A stretch of 64,000 nt of DNA from Candidatus Aminicenantota bacterium. Its GTDB lineage: Bacteria; Acidobacteriota; Aminicenantia; UBA2199. A program made the translations under genes and the position numbers. This document shows positions 1 to 9,167 of this stretch, in pieces. The stretch covers positions 62,001-126,000 of the forward strand of contig JAPKZK010000110.1 of the NCBI GenBank assembly GCA_026393835.1. Direction: 5' to 3'. Under the pieces are notes generated by a model that saw only the letters and a program-made list of their open reading frames with translations, was not told where the DNA came from and ran no database searches. Each line of letters begins with the position of its first letter. The stretch's first letter is position 1.

Positions 1-2
1 TC

Positions 3-1115
3 AATGACGCCCTGACTTTTGCCGGGACTATCACAACGGACATCCAGGGCATTACCCGGGATAAACATTTCCGGGTAGGACCGGAACCGCTGCCGGAACC
101 TAAACCTGAAACGGCTGCCCCCGCCAAACCGGTAGATCAAGAAGTGCAAAGGGCCGCCTGGCTCGCCGGGATAAAACGGGGAAATTATGGGTTTCTCAAT
201 ATCGGTATACTGCCGGGGAATGTGGGTTACCTTGATTTTCGCCGTTTCCAGCCCCCCGACCTTGCCGGGGACACGCTGGCGGGGGCCATGGCATTCCTGG
301 CCAACGCCGACGCGATTATCATCGACCTACGCAACTGCCATGGCGGCAGCGCATATATGACGGGGTATTTTGCCGGGTACTTTTTTTCCAGGGCGACGCA
401 CCTTTTCGACATGGAATTCCGCGGCGACAACGTTACCGATCACTTTTGGACCATCGCCTATCTTCCCGGCAAGCGCCTCCCCGACGTACCCCTGTACATT
501 TTGACCAGCGCCTATACATTTTCCGGCGCGGAAGGTTTCGCTTACCGGTTTAAAGTACTCAAGCGCGCAACCATTGTCGGCGAGACCACCGGCGGCGGGG
601 CCAACGCCGGCGGTGTACTGGATGTGGCGCCGTTCTTTCGCGTATATATGCCCATGGGGCGACCCGTAGACCGGGATACCGGCACGAATTGGGAAGGAAC
701 CGGGGTAGAACCGGATATAAAAACCACGGCCCGCGAGGCGTTAGTCACGGCCCACCTGGAAGCACTCAAGAAACTAAAAACCAAAGTCGCCCCGAAAGAT
801 GACCAGGCCCGCCTGGATTGGGCAATCGAACGCGTAACGGCCGGCCGTAATCCCGTTAACCTCAGTAACGAGGAACTCCGGCGTTTTACCGGGAACTATG
901 GAACGGGCCGCGTTTTCGTTGAAGGGGACCAGCTTCGTTACCAACCTGGGAATCGTGAGCCGTTTCTTCTCACTCCCCTCTCACCAACGGTTTTCACGGT
1001 TGATGCCCAGGAAGCGGCGCGTTTGGAGTTTATCCCCGGACCCGACGGCCGCGGCGAAAAATTGATTTATATCGACGACGCCGGATACCGCCAGGAATTC
1101 ACCCATGCTAAATGA
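3..1115 (+). CDS. S41 family peptidase, C-terminal part (runs off the left edge)
   Basis: The reading frame is open to the window edge, so this is the C-terminal ~370 residues of a larger gene. The internal GTG at 144 is not a natural start, because the frame upstream codes DKHFRVGPEPLPEP, the typical end of the N-terminal IRBP/tail-specific protease helical domain. The S41 core follows: IIDLRNCHGGSAYM, then LTSAYTFSGAEGFAYRFK with the predicted nucleophilic Ser in TFSGAE, then TIVGETTGGGANAGG. After the core comes a short beta-rich C-terminal domain (GNYGTGRVFVEGDQLRY), as in many secreted S41 hydrolases of this type. The expected role is hydrolysis of peptides in the periplasm or outside the cell. 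The signal peptide lies outside the window. A DPP IV-like peptidase follows on the same strand, which suggests a shared peptide-degradation role. Confidence 0.85.
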   Translation, partial: NDALTFAGTITTDIQGITRDKHFRVGPEPLPEPKPETAAPAKPVDQEVQRAAWLAGIKRGNYGFLNIGILPGNVGYLDFRRFQPPDLAGDTLAGAMAFLANADAIIIDLRNCHGGSAYMTGYFAGYFFSRATHLFDMEFRGDNVTDHFWTIAYLPGKRLPDVPLYILTSAYTFSGAEGFAYRFKVLKRATIVGETTGGGANAGGVLDVAPFFRVYMPMGRPVDRDTGTNWEGTGVEPDIKTTAREALVTAHLEALKKLKTKVAPKDDQARLDWAIERVTAGRNPVNLSNEELRRFTGNYGTGRVFVEGDQLRYQPGNREPFLLTPLSPTVFTVDAQEAARLEFIPGPDGRGEKLIYIDDAGYRQEFTHAK

Positions 1116-1160
1116 AAATAGCCACCAAGGCACGAAGGCACAAAGGTTCACCAAGAGGAT
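1116..1160 (+). repeat. Copy of a dispersed AAAATAGCC-type intergenic repeat
   Basis: Directly after the S41 stop codon the sequence reads AAAATAGCCACCAAGGCACG followed by AAGGCACAAAGG. The same AAAATAGCC(A/G)C head followed by short CGAAGG- or ACGAAGGC-type iterations occurs in other gaps of the window (near 17928, 25559, 34102, 34755, 38271, 40153, and inverted near 43482). No coding function is apparent. Confidence 0.6.
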
Positions 1161-1229
1161 TATTATAAAAAAATTCCTGGCTCCAGAATTTTCAATATCT
1201 CAGGGTGACAGGGCGACAGGGAGCTGCAT

Positions 1230-3536
1230 ATGACTAAGACAAGCATAAAAACAATTTTTCTTTTTCTCATTTTTGTCCTGTGCTTTTCTTTGAAGGCCGC
1301 TGAAGTATCGTCAGACCCAGCCATTTTAACCCTGGATCGGATTTTCAGCGCCAATGAGTTCCGCGCCCGGAAATTCGGACCCGCCCGCTGGCTCCAACAC
1401 CGGCCAGGTTACACCACATACACCACACTGGAACCTTCGGAAACCACAACCGGGGGCAAAGATATTGTCCTTTATGATCCCCAAACCGGGAAACGTAAAA
1501 TCATTGTACCTGCCGGTGGGTTAGTCCCGCCGGGGAAAACGTCGCCCCTGGAAATCGAAGATTACCAGTGGTCCCCGGACGGAAAACGGTTATTGATTTT
1601 CACCGAAAGCAAACAGGTCTGGCGTCAGAACACCCGCGGCGATTATTGGGTCCTCAACCTCCGCGGCCGGGAGTTATGGAAACTGGGGGGCGACGCCGCG
1701 GAAGCAGAACCTTCCACTTTAATGTTTGCCAAATTTTCCCCGGATAGTTCCCGGGCCGCCTATATCCGCAAAAATAATCTTTATGTCCAGGACCTGGCTG
1801 CCCGCCGGATCTCCCAATTAACTAGCGACGGATCTACCACTATTATCAACGGCACTTTCGATTGGGTTTATGAAGAGGAATTTTTCCTGCGGGATGGGTT
1901 TCGCTGGAGCCCGGACAGTAAGGCCATTGCCTATTGGCAATTGGACTCCGCGGGCGTGGAGAATTTTTATCTTATCGACAATACCGGGGGGCTCTACTCC
2001 AAAATCATTCCCGTGCAGTACCCCAAAGCGGGCCAGGTCAATTCCGCCGCCCGCGTCGGCGTAGTTAGCGCACTAGGGGGGCAAACAACCTGGTTCGATT
2101 TACCCGGGGATCCCCGCCAACATTACATTGCCCGCATGGACTGGGCGGATAATTCGGATGAAATCGTATTCCAACGCCTCAACCGGCTGCAAAACACCAA
2201 TTGGCTCATCATGGGAAATATTCACTCCGGGAAAACAAATACTATCCTTACCGACGCCGACAGCGCCTGGGTCGAAGTGTGCAATGATCTCTCCTGGCTG
2301 GAAAATGGGAAACGATTCACCTGGGTCAGCGAGCGGGACGGTTGGAAACATGTTTACATCGTATCCCGTTCCGGCGCTGAAATGGAATGCATTACCCCCG
2401 GGGCTTTCGATGTCGTCAAGGTAGAAAAAGTAGACGAGAAAGGCAGGTGGCTTTATTACACCGCGTCCCCCCAGCATGCAGGGCAGCGATACCTCTTCAG
2501 AACGCGACTCAACGGCAAGGAGCGGTGGCAGCAGCCTCAGCAGTTGACGCCGGCTACACAGCCCGGTACACACACCTATCAAATTTCCCCTGACGCCCAA
2601 TGGGCCATTCATACCTATTCCACTTTTGAGACGCCGCCGGCGATTACCCTTATCCGGCTGCCGGGGCATGAAACAATACGCACCCTGGAGGACAATGCCC
2701 CGTTGCGACAGAAGGTGGCTGCGCTCAAGAAAACGCCGGTGGAATTTTTTCCTGTAATAATTAAAGATGAGAATACTGGCCAGCCGGTGCGCCTGGACGG
2801 TTGGTGCATGAAACCGCCGACGTTCGATCCAAATAAGAAATACCCGGTCGTGTTTTATGTTTACGGCGAGCCCTGGAATCAAACCGTATTGGACCGGTGG
2901 AGTAGTAATAATTATTATTATCTCTGGCATTTACTCTTGACGCTGCGGGGGTACATCGTGATGAGTATCGATAACCGCGGCACGCCCGCGCCGCGCGGCA
3001 GGGAATGGCGAAAATCCATTTACCGCCAGATCGGCATACTGGCATCCGCCGACCAGGCCGCGGCAGTGCAGGCCATAATTAAAGAACGGCCTTATGTGGA
3101 TGCCGGTCGCATCGGGACCTGGGGTTGGAGCGGCGGGGGCTCCATGGCGCTTAATGCCATTTTCCGTTACCCCGATCTCTACCGCACCGCCATAGCGGTG
3201 GCGCCTGTGACCGACCAACGGTATTACGATTCCATTTACCAGGAACGCTATATGGGGTTGCCCGAGGATAACAAGGAAGGTTATAAAAACGGTTCAGTCA
3301 TTCATTTTGCGCATCGACTCAAAGGCAATCTCTTGTTGGTGCACGGCACCGGCGATGATAATGTCCATTTCCAGAATACCGAAGCGCTTATCGATGCCCT
3401 GGTGGAAGCCGGTAAACAGTTCTCGTTGATGATTTCTCCCAACCGGACCCATTCCATCATTGAAGGAAAAAACACCAGCCGTCATCTGTATGAATTGATG
3501 ACCCGCTTCCTGGAAGAAAAATTACCCGTAGAATAA
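1230..3536 (+). CDS. Dipeptidyl peptidase IV-like prolyl peptidase (S9B), secreted
   Basis: 768 residues, the usual length for bacterial DPP IV. An N-terminal signal peptide (TIFLFLIFVLCFSLKAAE) is followed by the eight-bladed propeller domain and an alpha/beta hydrolase domain from about residue 510. The DWVYEEEFF segment at residues 211-219 carries the double-Glu motif that binds the substrate N-terminus in DPP IV. The catalytic triad is visible: Ser634 in GWSGGG, Asp709/710 in HGTGDDNVHF and His741 in PNRTHSI. The spacing matches the human enzyme (Ser630, Asp708, His740). Expected reaction: release of X-Pro or X-Ala dipeptides from oligopeptides in the periplasm. The ATG has an AGGGAG ribosome site six bases upstream. 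The neighbouring S41 peptidase fits a protein-scavenging lifestyle. Confidence 0.93.
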   Translation: MTKTSIKTIFLFLIFVLCFSLKAAEVSSDPAILTLDRIFSANEFRARKFGPARWLQHRPGYTTYTTLEPSETTTGGKDIVLYDPQTGKRKIIVPAGGLVPPGKTSPLEIEDYQWSPDGKRLLIFTESKQVWRQNTRGDYWVLNLRGRELWKLGGDAAEAEPSTLMFAKFSPDSSRAAYIRKNNLYVQDLAARRISQLTSDGSTTIINGTFDWVYEEEFFLRDGFRWSPDSKAIAYWQLDSAGVENFYLIDNTGGLYSKIIPVQYPKAGQVNSAARVGVVSALGGQTTWFDLPGDPRQHYIARMDWADNSDEIVFQRLNRLQNTNWLIMGNIHSGKTNTILTDADSAWVEVCNDLSWLENGKRFTWVSERDGWKHVYIVSRSGAEMECITPGAFDVVKVEKVDEKGRWLYYTASPQHAGQRYLFRTRLNGKERWQQPQQLTPATQPGTHTYQISPDAQWAIHTYSTFETPPAITLIRLPGHETIRTLEDNAPLRQKVAALKKTPVEFFPVIIKDENTGQPVRLDGWCMKPPTFDPNKKYPVVFYVYGEPWNQTVLDRWSSNNYYYLWHLLLTLRGYIVMSIDNRGTPAPRGREWRKSIYRQIGILASADQAAAVQAIIKERPYVDAGRIGTWGWSGGGSMALNAIFRYPDLYRTAIAVAPVTDQRYYDSIYQERYMGLPEDNKEGYKNGSVIHFAHRLKGNLLLVHGTGDDNVHFQNTEALIDALVEAGKQFSLMISPNRTHSIIEGKNTSRHLYELMTRFLEEKLPVE

Positions 3537-3618
3537 ACAAGTGAAGATTTCGCCGCATATTTTTACCATAAAATGCCCTGTTATTTCTGTAAAAACATGA
3601 AAATTTAAAGCCAAATAG

Positions 3619-3647
3619 TTGACATCACGGAAATGGCAATATAAAAT
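3619..3647 (+). promoter_or_regulatory. Sigma-70-type promoter for the LVIVD/Ig gene
   Basis: TTGACA at 3619-3624 and TAAAAT at 3642-3647 are separated by 17 bases, in the gap before the 3693 gene. The predicted transcript starts near 3654. A strong AGGAGG site follows at about 3681 before the ATG. Confidence 0.65.
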
Positions 3648-3692
3648 ATACTTTTGATAACCAATTTGGCTTAAATGCTTAGGAGGTAAGAG

Positions 3693-6245
3693 ATGAAAAA
3701 TAACATCATCGTATTCACGATTTTAATGATGGGTATCATGGGGGCGTGTTTACCTTTGAGGGCCGCCGGTAGTGGGCTTGATCTTCTCTGGACCTGGAAT
3801 AAGGCGGAAATCGAGTCGCTGTTTATCGATGGAAATAAGGCATATATCGGTTCTTATCAGTATTTTTATATATTGAGAATCTCAACTGAATTGCCACCCA
3901 GAGTACTGGCAGAAATGCCTATGACAGCGTACGTATCATCTATATATGTTTCGGGAAAGTATGCATATGTGGTGGATTCGTGGGGACGGTACGCCGGGCC
4001 TATGCCGGATTCCGGATTACGTATAATAGACATTTCAGCCCCACGTAATCCACGGCAAGTCGGATTCCATACCAATTGCTCCATGGACAAATGCAATGTT
4101 GAATTTCTTTCTATTTTTGTTTCCGGGAACTATGCATATATTGTAACTGGAGACAGCGGCGGTACGGGGGGGGTGGATATTTTCGATATTTCAAATCCTG
4201 CTTCTCCAAAGAGAAAAGGACATCATGGTTGCGGACTTATCAATGATTTTTCTGTGTCCGGGAATTACGCCTATTGTGCATTTTGCTTACCAAGCAATTA
4301 CGATTGTACAAGAGGAGGTCTCCTGGTAATCGATATATCATCCCCAGTATCTCCAATGGGAAAATCGTCTTTAACGCTTAATGGCTGCAAATGGGTCCAG
4401 GGCTTTGATTTTTTCAATGGTTATGCTTATGTTTCCGGCTATGATTATAAATATAGATTTGGGAGTTTAGATATAATAGATGTAACCGACCCGGGCTCTC
4501 CTCAATGGCGGTATTCCCATCGCACCAAAGGGACGGCAAACGATGTTAATATTGCCGGTAATTATGCGTTTATTGCCGATGGGAAAGCCGGGTTAAGTGT
4601 TTTGAATATTTCCAACCCTGATGAACCTGTTGAAGTGGCCGACTATGAAACTCCTGGCGAAGCAACTAAAGTATCTGTCAACGGCGACTATGTGTATGTG
4701 GTAGATGATTCCGCCGGTCTTTTGCTCTTAAAAATATCCAATCCACTCATAAAATTGCACTGGATAGCTCTTGATAAAACACAATTGGGCTTTGGAGCCG
4801 CCCCAAATATCTCCACCGCTGCCCAGGATGTTTCGGTACACAATGAAGGTACAGGCGCTCTGTATTGGAACGCAGCGCCGGATGCCGGATGGTTAACCGT
4901 TTCACCTCAAGTAGGGGAAGGCGATGGCATCATAAGTGTAAATGCCGATCCCGATGGACTATCTCCAGGTATATATAACGGTATCGTTACAATAACAGAC
5001 CCACAAGCATACAATGGCCCACAAGAGGTTAAAGTCACATTAAAAATATACCCAACAGGATCCGTGCCGCCCCCCTTCGGATGTATCGATACCCCTATCG
5101 AGGGATCGACCGTAATGAATGGGATACCTGTCACCGGTTGGGTACTGCATGATATCGGTGTAAAGAGTGTAAGAATATTTAGAGAGGATGGCTGGGGCGA
5201 AGGAAAAACCCCAATTTGTATTGGGAATGCCTTCTTTTTAGAAGGAAGCAGGCCCGATATCGAAGCGGCATACCCTGATTACCCCTTCAGCGAAAAGGCC
5301 GGATGGGGGTATATGATATTAACCAATCTCTTTCCCGGGGGCGGAAACGGTCAGTTTACTCTTCACGCCGTTGCCCAGACACTGGACGGCCAAAAGGTCA
5401 CGTTGGGAACAAAAAAAATTGTCTGTGATAACGCCCATTCAGCCATTCCTTTCGGAAATATCTATAATCCCAGGCAAGGCAGCACAGTTTCAAGCGGCTG
5501 GTTCAAAAATACAGCCTGGGTGCTGACCCCCTTGCCCAAAAACATCCCCACAGACGGTTCCACTATCTATGTGTTTGTGGATGGCGTTAAGCTTGGCCAT
5601 CCCATTTATAATTTGGCCAGTCCCGCTATTACAACACTTTTCCCCGGCTATGCCAACAGCGAAAGAGCGCGAGGTTATTTTAACTTGCATACCGTAGGCT
5701 ATGAAAAGGGGCTGCATACCGTCGAATGGGTGGCAATCGACAGCAATAAAGACATGGGCGGAATCGGAAGTAGATACTTTTTAATCCAGGATTCCGACAG
5801 TTCCAGGGAACGGTTTCCGAAAAACGATTTCAGAAAAACCATTAAAATGACCGGCGATTTAGATCGTATCCCGGGTAATTATATGGACCCCATAAAGATC
5901 GAGAAAGGATTTAGAAAAGAACCGGTCGATCGCGAATTATTCCCGGAGAACGGTGGTGTATACAAAGTTGAAATCAAAGAACTTGAACACATTGAAATCC
6001 AGTTAGGTGAGAATATAACCGATATCCAGGGATATATGACGATTAATCGCCAATTAAGGCCGCTGCCCATCGGTTCCACGCTCGACACAAAAACCGGGAA
6101 ATTTTATTGGTCGCCTGGACCGGGATATTTGGGAAGGTATGATCTGGTTTTTGTAATTAAAGATGCAGATAACCGGTATTATAAAAAAGAGATCGAGATA
6201 AACATTGCGCCCTTATTCGATGTGAAAAGCCAGGTCTTCCCATAA
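3693..6245 (+). CDS. Secreted LVIVD-repeat propeller protein with BACON-like and Ig-like domains
   Basis: 850 residues. A signal peptide (IVFTILMMGIMGACLPLRAA) precedes about six LVIVD-type propeller repeats (residues ~30-350), each with a YAYVVD- or YAFIADG-type strand followed by L.IIDIS.P..P. Residues ~355-450 look like a BACON or Ig-like domain (WNAAPDAGWLTVSPQVG). Residues ~455-690 hold two modules typified by FGCIDTPIEGSTV and GWVL. The C-terminus resembles a putative Ig/cadherin-like domain (LPIGSTLDTKTGKFYWSPGPGYLG). The C-terminal half is clearly paralogous to that of the minus-strand secreted protein at 18016-20772. It is probably a cell-surface or exported binding protein; the ligand cannot be inferred. 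AGGAGGT lies just before the ATG. Confidence 0.8.
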   Translation: MKNNIIVFTILMMGIMGACLPLRAAGSGLDLLWTWNKAEIESLFIDGNKAYIGSYQYFYILRISTELPPRVLAEMPMTAYVSSIYVSGKYAYVVDSWGRYAGPMPDSGLRIIDISAPRNPRQVGFHTNCSMDKCNVEFLSIFVSGNYAYIVTGDSGGTGGVDIFDISNPASPKRKGHHGCGLINDFSVSGNYAYCAFCLPSNYDCTRGGLLVIDISSPVSPMGKSSLTLNGCKWVQGFDFFNGYAYVSGYDYKYRFGSLDIIDVTDPGSPQWRYSHRTKGTANDVNIAGNYAFIADGKAGLSVLNISNPDEPVEVADYETPGEATKVSVNGDYVYVVDDSAGLLLLKISNPLIKLHWIALDKTQLGFGAAPNISTAAQDVSVHNEGTGALYWNAAPDAGWLTVSPQVGEGDGIISVNADPDGLSPGIYNGIVTITDPQAYNGPQEVKVTLKIYPTGSVPPPFGCIDTPIEGSTVMNGIPVTGWVLHDIGVKSVRIFREDGWGEGKTPICIGNAFFLEGSRPDIEAAYPDYPFSEKAGWGYMILTNLFPGGGNGQFTLHAVAQTLDGQKVTLGTKKIVCDNAHSAIPFGNIYNPRQGSTVSSGWFKNTAWVLTPLPKNIPTDGSTIYVFVDGVKLGHPIYNLASPAITTLFPGYANSERARGYFNLHTVGYEKGLHTVEWVAIDSNKDMGGIGSRYFLIQDSDSSRERFPKNDFRKTIKMTGDLDRIPGNYMDPIKIEKGFRKEPVDRELFPENGGVYKVEIKELEHIEIQLGENITDIQGYMTINRQLRPLPIGSTLDTKTGKFYWSPGPGYLGRYDLVFVIKDADNRYYKKEIEINIAPLFDVKSQVFP

Positions 6246-6252
6246 AAAAAGA

Positions 6253-6281
6253 TTGACAATTTATACAGGTTCAATTAATAT
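6253..6281 (+). promoter_or_regulatory. Promoter placing the transcript start at or near the 6288 ATG
   Basis: TTGACA at 6253-6258, a 17-base spacer and TAATAT at 6276-6281. The start codon begins exactly seven bases after the -10 box and no Shine-Dalgarno sequence is visible, so the mRNA may be leaderless. Confidence 0.5.
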
Positions 6282-6287
6282 AAGTCC

Positions 6288-9131
6288 ATGAAACCAAACC
6301 CGTATAAATATCAAGGACCGCTGGACCCCATTAAAGATACTGGGGTCTGCGTCGAAAGAAGGGCCGATGTTGAAAGAGTGGTACAAGGATTGAAAAATGG
6401 CGAGTATTGGACGATTTTCGGGCCCAGATTAAGCGGGAAGACCACATTTTTGAGCCTCCTGAAAAGTAAATTTACGGACGCACATTTTGTGTATGTCAGT
6501 TGCGATGTCCCGCCGGGAAATGAGATACGATTCTATTCATGGCTGATAAAACGAATCGTTAAAGAAGTCCCCTCGGAAGCCGTGGAAAATATAGATAACA
6601 AATGGGAGAGTGACGGCCCCGAATTGACGTTTTTCTATTTTTTGACAACATTTAAGCCGAAAGACAGTGAAAAGAAAATGGTTCTTTTATTTGATGAGAT
6701 TGAAGCGCTTCCCTTTTTAACTACATTCTTAGATACCTGGAAAAAAATATCTTATGAAAGAGTCTACAGCGCTGAATTAGAGTGGTTCTCTATTGTTTTT
6801 ACTGCGACGCCTGGCCTGGTAGATAGGACAATGAGTCCGACTTTTCCATTTAATATCGATGGGAGTTTGGATTTGAAGGATTTTTCGCATGAAGAATCTG
6901 AAAGACTCATTGAAAAACCTTTCAAGCATTTAAATATTGAGATCGAAGAGACCGCGAAAAGAAAAATAGTCTCGCAAATCTCCGGCCACCCTCAACTTTT
7001 GCAGCATGCCTGCCATTACCTGGTCGATTTAGCCCTTTCCGAAAAGAGAGTTATCATGGAGAAGGATATTGAAAAAGCCATCGATAACCTGCTTAGAACT
7101 AATTCTACTATCGCTGCCTTGAAACAAGATGTGCGCAGCGATAAGCGGCTTCAACAATTGGTCGAAAATATTTTAAGCGGGAAAAAGGAAATACCCTATC
7201 ATGGTTACAGCGATTTATCGATGGCGGGAGCAGGCTGTATAATCGAAGATGAAAATTCCTTTTGCACCATAAGAAATGAAGTGTATAAAACATTTTTAAA
7301 GAATTTGCCGGCTATGCCGGAAAAGAAACCGGGAATCGCCGGCGGCCCGGGAGAAAAAACACAAAAAGATATCCCATACGGGGTAGGGAGCTATGAAGAG
7401 ATTCGCAAAAGGAATCTCTATTATGTGGATAAAACCTCCTATTTGCGAGAAATCGAGAAAGCCGGACTTTATTTGTTTTTCATTCGACCGCGGCGCTTCG
7501 GGAAGTCGTTGTTTCTTGCCATGATGGAGACCTACTACGATATTAACAAGAAGGAGCAATTCGACTACTATTTTAAGGGAACCGATATTTTTAAAAATCC
7601 CACTCCCGAAAGAAACTCCTACTTGATTTTAAAATTCGATTTTTCAGGGATCGCATCCTCCTCAATCACCAAGGCGGAAAATTCATTCCTTAATCATGTA
7701 AAGGGCCAGGCCCAGTTTTTTATTTCAAAATACAAACGGTTTTTGGATATCGATCTCAATCAAAAAATAAAAGAGTTGATGGACCTATCAGATCCATCCG
7801 ATGTGTTGAGCAGTCTCCTTATACTTTGTATGATAAATGAAAAAAAGATTTATATCATCATCGACGAATATGATAATTTCGCCAACACCATATTATCCAC
7901 TCACGGAAGGAACGATTATGAAAAATTAACTCACGGGGAGGGATTTTTCAAGACCTTCTTTGCCGTTATAAAGAAAGGAACAACCGGTTCCGGGATATCC
8001 GTGGGCCGGCTTTTCATGACGGGGGTATCCCCCATTACGCTGGACGATGTGACTTCCGGGTTCAACATCGGGGAGAATATCTCCATCGATAAACCCTTCA
8101 ACGAAATGATGGGATTCCGGGAACAAGAAGTGATCGAATTGCTCGAATATTACAGGAAGTCCGGTAAAATCCGGCACGAAACCCAATACCTTCTCGATAT
8201 AATGAGCCGCTGGTATGATAACTACCGGTTTTCCAAAGAATCGGATATTACCTTATTCAATTCAACCCTGGCCATGTACTTCCTTAAAGAATACCAAAAA
8301 AATTATAGAATTCCCGATGACTTAATCGACCGGAATGTGCGCACCGATTATGGGAAATTAAGACACCTCATCATAATCGATAAAATGGGGGATAAAAAAA
8401 CCAATGGCAACTTTTCAAAATTAAAAGCCGTCCTTGACGACGGGTTCATATATTCCAAAATAGAGAAAGCGTTCTCATTAAAAAACCTGGCGCGCCCCGA
8501 AAATTTCTATTCACTATTGTTTTATTTCGGATTATTAACCATCTCGGGCCTTGAGAAAAAAGAACAATTGAGATTGGCAATACCAAACGAGACAGTCAAG
8601 AAATTATATTATGAATATATTTTGGAAGTCTACAGCGACATGGAAGCTTTTAGCCTGGACCTGGACGAATATTATGGCATGATGGAAAAACTTGCCTACA
8701 ATGGGGAATGGAAACCGCTGTTTAATCGTATCGCCGAAAGAATGGAAAACAGCCTGGGTTTGAGGGATTTAATCAGTGGGGAGAAAGCGGTACAGACGTT
8801 TTTACATGTTTACCTGGGCTTAAGTAATCTATATTTGATCTTTTCCGAGAGAGAATTGAATAAAGGCTATGCTGACATTGTAATGGAACCCTGGCTGGCA
8901 AAATATGAGGAAATAAAGTACTCATATCTTATCGAAATAAAATACATGGAAACGGCTAAAAGTGACGAAAAAGAGAAAATTGAAATTGAACGGCTCAAAG
9001 CGGAAGCCGAGACCCAGATAAAAAGATACAGCCTGGATGAGAAATTCAGGAAAAGTATTGAGAAAACCACTCTAATTAAGCTTGTTATCGTTTTTTCCGG
9101 ACTTCGCTTGGCCTATATCGGCGAAGTATAA
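6288..9131 (+). CDS. Double P-loop protein: AAA ATPase fused to AAA-ATPase-like/PD-(D/E)XK nuclease
   Basis: 947 residues with two ATPase units. Unit 1 (residues ~1-345) has Walker A GPRLSGKT at 45-52 and Walker B MVLLFDEIEALP at 131-142, then a helical winged-helix-like tail; it resembles the AAA_35-type ATPases. Unit 2 begins near residue 358 (IPYGVGSYEEIRKRNLYYVDK) and is the AAA-ATPase_like family (Pfam 09820), with P-loop RPRRFGKSLF and Walker B YIIIDEYDNF. The C-terminus (~855-945) is the associated PD-(D/E)XK nuclease domain, with a YADIVM ... YLIEIKY core. Unit 2 is usually a stand-alone protein of about 500-580 residues, as in the paralogues at 38497 and 59214, so the N-terminal ATPase is an extra fusion. 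Function is unknown; a DNA-processing or mobile-element/defence role is inference. Confidence 0.8.
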   Translation: MKPNPYKYQGPLDPIKDTGVCVERRADVERVVQGLKNGEYWTIFGPRLSGKTTFLSLLKSKFTDAHFVYVSCDVPPGNEIRFYSWLIKRIVKEVPSEAVENIDNKWESDGPELTFFYFLTTFKPKDSEKKMVLLFDEIEALPFLTTFLDTWKKISYERVYSAELEWFSIVFTATPGLVDRTMSPTFPFNIDGSLDLKDFSHEESERLIEKPFKHLNIEIEETAKRKIVSQISGHPQLLQHACHYLVDLALSEKRVIMEKDIEKAIDNLLRTNSTIAALKQDVRSDKRLQQLVENILSGKKEIPYHGYSDLSMAGAGCIIEDENSFCTIRNEVYKTFLKNLPAMPEKKPGIAGGPGEKTQKDIPYGVGSYEEIRKRNLYYVDKTSYLREIEKAGLYLFFIRPRRFGKSLFLAMMETYYDINKKEQFDYYFKGTDIFKNPTPERNSYLILKFDFSGIASSSITKAENSFLNHVKGQAQFFISKYKRFLDIDLNQKIKELMDLSDPSDVLSSLLILCMINEKKIYIIIDEYDNFANTILSTHGRNDYEKLTHGEGFFKTFFAVIKKGTTGSGISVGRLFMTGVSPITLDDVTSGFNIGENISIDKPFNEMMGFREQEVIELLEYYRKSGKIRHETQYLLDIMSRWYDNYRFSKESDITLFNSTLAMYFLKEYQKNYRIPDDLIDRNVRTDYGKLRHLIIIDKMGDKKTNGNFSKLKAVLDDGFIYSKIEKAFSLKNLARPENFYSLLFYFGLLTISGLEKKEQLRLAIPNETVKKLYYEYILEVYSDMEAFSLDLDEYYGMMEKLAYNGEWKPLFNRIAERMENSLGLRDLISGEKAVQTFLHVYLGLSNLYLIFSERELNKGYADIVMEPWLAKYEEIKYSYLIEIKYMETAKSDEKEKIEIERLKAEAETQIKRYSLDEKFRKSIEKTTLIKLVIVFSGLRLAYIGEV

Positions 9132-9167
9132 ACGTAGGATTCGTAAACCATTAAAATGAGGTTTCAA

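Noticed and set aside
2100..2930. 276-codon antisense ORF
   Set aside because: Shadow of the DPP IV-like gene, whose catalytic triad and propeller are complete.
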